Positions 53,106 to 64,000 of a DNA stretch of 64,000 nucleotides are shown here, one piece after another; position 1 is the first letter of the stretch, and each line of letters starts with the position of its first letter. Where the stretch lies: assembly GCF_002443255.2 (NCBI RefSeq), contig NW_019211454.1, positions 29,775,565 to 29,839,564 of the forward strand, read 5' to 3'. A program made the translations under genes and the position numbers. The notes below the pieces were generated by a model, which ran no database searches, was not told the DNA's origin, and saw nothing but the letters and a program-made list of their open reading frames with translations. The stretch comes from Varroa destructor. Its lineage: Eukaryota > Arthropoda > Arachnida > Mesostigmata > Varroidae.

Positions 53106-55452
53106 TTGGTCGCCTATAAGTTATAGTAACGGTAGTGGAGCCGTAAGAAGGCAAAATCTGACGATGAGTGCAACGTCAGGACCGTTTTATAATTCCTGCC
53201 ACGTCAGTCTATTACCGGATAAATCATTCAGTCAACTTAAAAATATTAATCCTGTTTTCTTTACGTTTTTTGCAAGAAATGTGCATTTTTTTTGACGGAT
53301 AGTTACACGAATTCGTAGCTTCGCGTTTTTGCGTTCCACTCGACGAAATCGACCGGCGAACGAAGACAATACGAGAGGTTACATGGCAAGACGGTCATCC
53401 CAGTATTTATATCCACAGTCTCTAATTATTAAGAGCAAAAAATATTTTTTTTGCATGGAAGGGTTAAAATCGTTCTTCTGCTTTTAAAAAAAAATTCAGT
53501 TTCTAGGGGACCTGCAGGCATGGCTTTCTTGACAGTGCAGATCTGCAGCAACATGTAGTAGGGTAATATATTGAAAAAAATTGACACATTTTGCGGATAC
53601 TTTGATCCTTCGCCATTAGTGATAGGCATATGCTGCTGTTACCGAATATATACAAGCCGAACATAACAATGCGATCGTATATCATACCATATTTCTTGAG
53701 CTCCGATACAGAACAGATAGATCATAGCAAAAAAAGTTTAGAAAACGTGTCCAAGAAAATGAATGAAAAAGGACGAATAAGCGTTGGATTAACAGACAAT
53801 TATACTGTAATGTTAATGAGTCTAATAAACGAATCAAAAAGGATCCACACACGGAACTCGACGCAGAAGGTCACATATTCATTATTTCCGTCATTATAGC
53901 ACTCTTCGCAAAGTGGTTTTGTAGCACAGAAATGATATTTTGAATGCAAACTAAGCTGCGAAATGTATCTGTGTCATGTTAGCATAGGTGGTACGAGTTT
54001 CAGTTCTGCAGCTAGTTAAATACTCGATGCTCGAAAAAATTTCTTTAAATGGTCATAATTATTTTTAACCCTCATTGACGGTCCGAAATGTCAAATGAGG
54101 AAAAAATTGTTTTCGTAATAGTAACTAACGAAACACAGCTGGCTAAATTTTTCTGCAGAGTTAATAGATCTCAACTGTTTGTTTCATCTATCGGTAAGTT
54201 CTCCGTCGTATCCCACTTTTAATCTGGAGCCGCACTACCCAAGTTGAAGCAAAGATATTAAAAAGTCAAACCGTTTGGATTGTTATACATTTCAAATTAA
54301 AATAGTTCCTAAAGACGCCAGTAATTTACGGTGCTTGATGGTTTGGATTTCTTTTAATTTATGAAATACTGAGATCACCTTGTATGGATAAGCACTTATG
54401 TACATTTATATCTACATCTATCAAAAATTAATGTACATAAAAAAATCAAGTCTTAAAGTTCAATTTTCCGATTATTCGTTCTTTATATCCGTCTTTCTGT
54501 ATGAATGGAGCGTTCACAAAAAACCTTCGATTACACAAATAATATAGCGAATTTTCGTTATCCTAATTGTTGTGCTAGTTTCCTAAATCGACGTCTAGTT
54601 CGCTAAATGAAAGTTGTATCCACCGTCAGCCTGCTAGACCACTACAGGAAATAACGATCGTTATTTTAGCACTAGCAAGCTCTCATATTTTTCAACAATT
54701 ACTACTAAAAAAACGTACCATTACACCAAACATTTGCACATATGACAAGCACATCTGTATACAACTACAAATAACGGATCGAAGAGACTTAGAAAACACT
54801 TTGTTTTTCTGCTGCTAACGATACGATTAATGTTTCTGCAATTACAATCACTCCACAGCGCCCGGGCATTGCAACACCAAAGTGATTTTATCAGATCTTA
54901 TTTGCAAGCTCTCTCTCTGCTGTCTCCAATTATTTAGTTGATTTCTGCCTATTCGACCAAAACCCTGACCACTCAATCACGAGTTTGTCCAAAAACGAAA
55001 TAATTGGGGTTGAAAATGACTACTTTACAGGTAATCGGTCGCTATCTTCCCTTATCTCTCTTCCCTTTGAGCCGCATCTGGAATTTATATACTTTTTATC
55101 TATATCACGCAGTCAGCCTTCACACTTGTTTAAATTCGCCATGTTTTACATGACATAATATTGGGCAGGGAAACGGGTGTACAGGAGGCGTGGGAACGTC
55201 CCTCTAGCTGGACAATTAGTCAAGTACTTACGACTTCGACGAGGCACTTCGAACATTATTATTCTATAATACAGCAATAGTATTATTAAATTGAGGTCGT
55301 ACTAAGAAATTGGTGACTGATGATAGATGAAAATCGGCGCAGTCCATAATAATGATTTGCCACCATCCTGCGAGCCGGCTAATGAAAAAACGGAAGGGTA
55401 GTAATGGTGATGTTGCTCGTTTCGTTCCACTAGCACGCAGCTCCTCTGTTAT

Positions 55453-64000
<8,548 letters not shown>

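Larger units (their letters stand above)
49451..55450. other. AT-rich stretch between the GC island and Sfmbt
   Basis: No recognised gene. Contains the microsatellites at 51.1 and 53.1 kb and the weak mini-exon candidate at 52.4 kb. The Sfmbt 3' UTR must occupy part of the right end. Confidence 0.55.

Overview
The window is animal nuclear DNA, most likely from an arthropod. It is AT-rich and gene-poor, with GT-AG introns, many (TA)n microsatellites and homopolymer runs. There is no sign of bacterial operons or organelle genes. The clearest gene encodes an FCS zinc finger, four MBT repeats and a SAM domain in one protein. That architecture is typical of the insect/arthropod Polycomb protein Sfmbt; in vertebrates it is split between MBTD1 (FCS, no SAM) and SFMBT1/2 (SAM, no FCS). 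A chelicerate such as a mite is possible, but the sequence does not settle this.

Layout. Positions 1-39,200 hold no gene I can name. There are microsatellites, short hairpins, a U2-snRNA-like fragment, several GC-richer patches that look like decayed coding sequence (about 13.4-14.9, 26.7-27.2 and 29.2-29.5 kb) and one candidate terminal exon on the minus strand (36,442-36,690). At 39,435-41,117 (minus) lies an intact single-exon C2H2 zinc-finger gene with seven canonical fingers and a probable poly(A) signal. Positions 41.1-47.9 kb are again non-coding as far as I can see. At 47.9-49.4 kb there is a GC-rich island with GTC/GTT, CAG and GGC triplet repeats and a tRNA-like element; it may be a promoter or 5' UTR. 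Positions 49.4-55.4 kb are AT-rich, with one weak candidate mini-exon beside a poly(A) signal.

From 55,453 to the right edge, the minus strand carries Sfmbt. I traced ten coding exons by reading frame and splice phase. Every junction is GT-AG, every phase joins, and the result is 778 in-window residues ending in a stop. The 5' end lies beyond position 64,000. The 2.1-kb intron between the FCS exon and the first MBT exon holds two notable elements: a perfect 78-bp inverted repeat that would fold into a long hairpin, and a tRNA-derived SINE-like insertion.

The two confident genes fit a chromatin/transcription theme: one is a Polycomb-group reader of methyl-lysine and the other a putative sequence-specific DNA-binding protein. 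Their closeness alone does not show that they work together.
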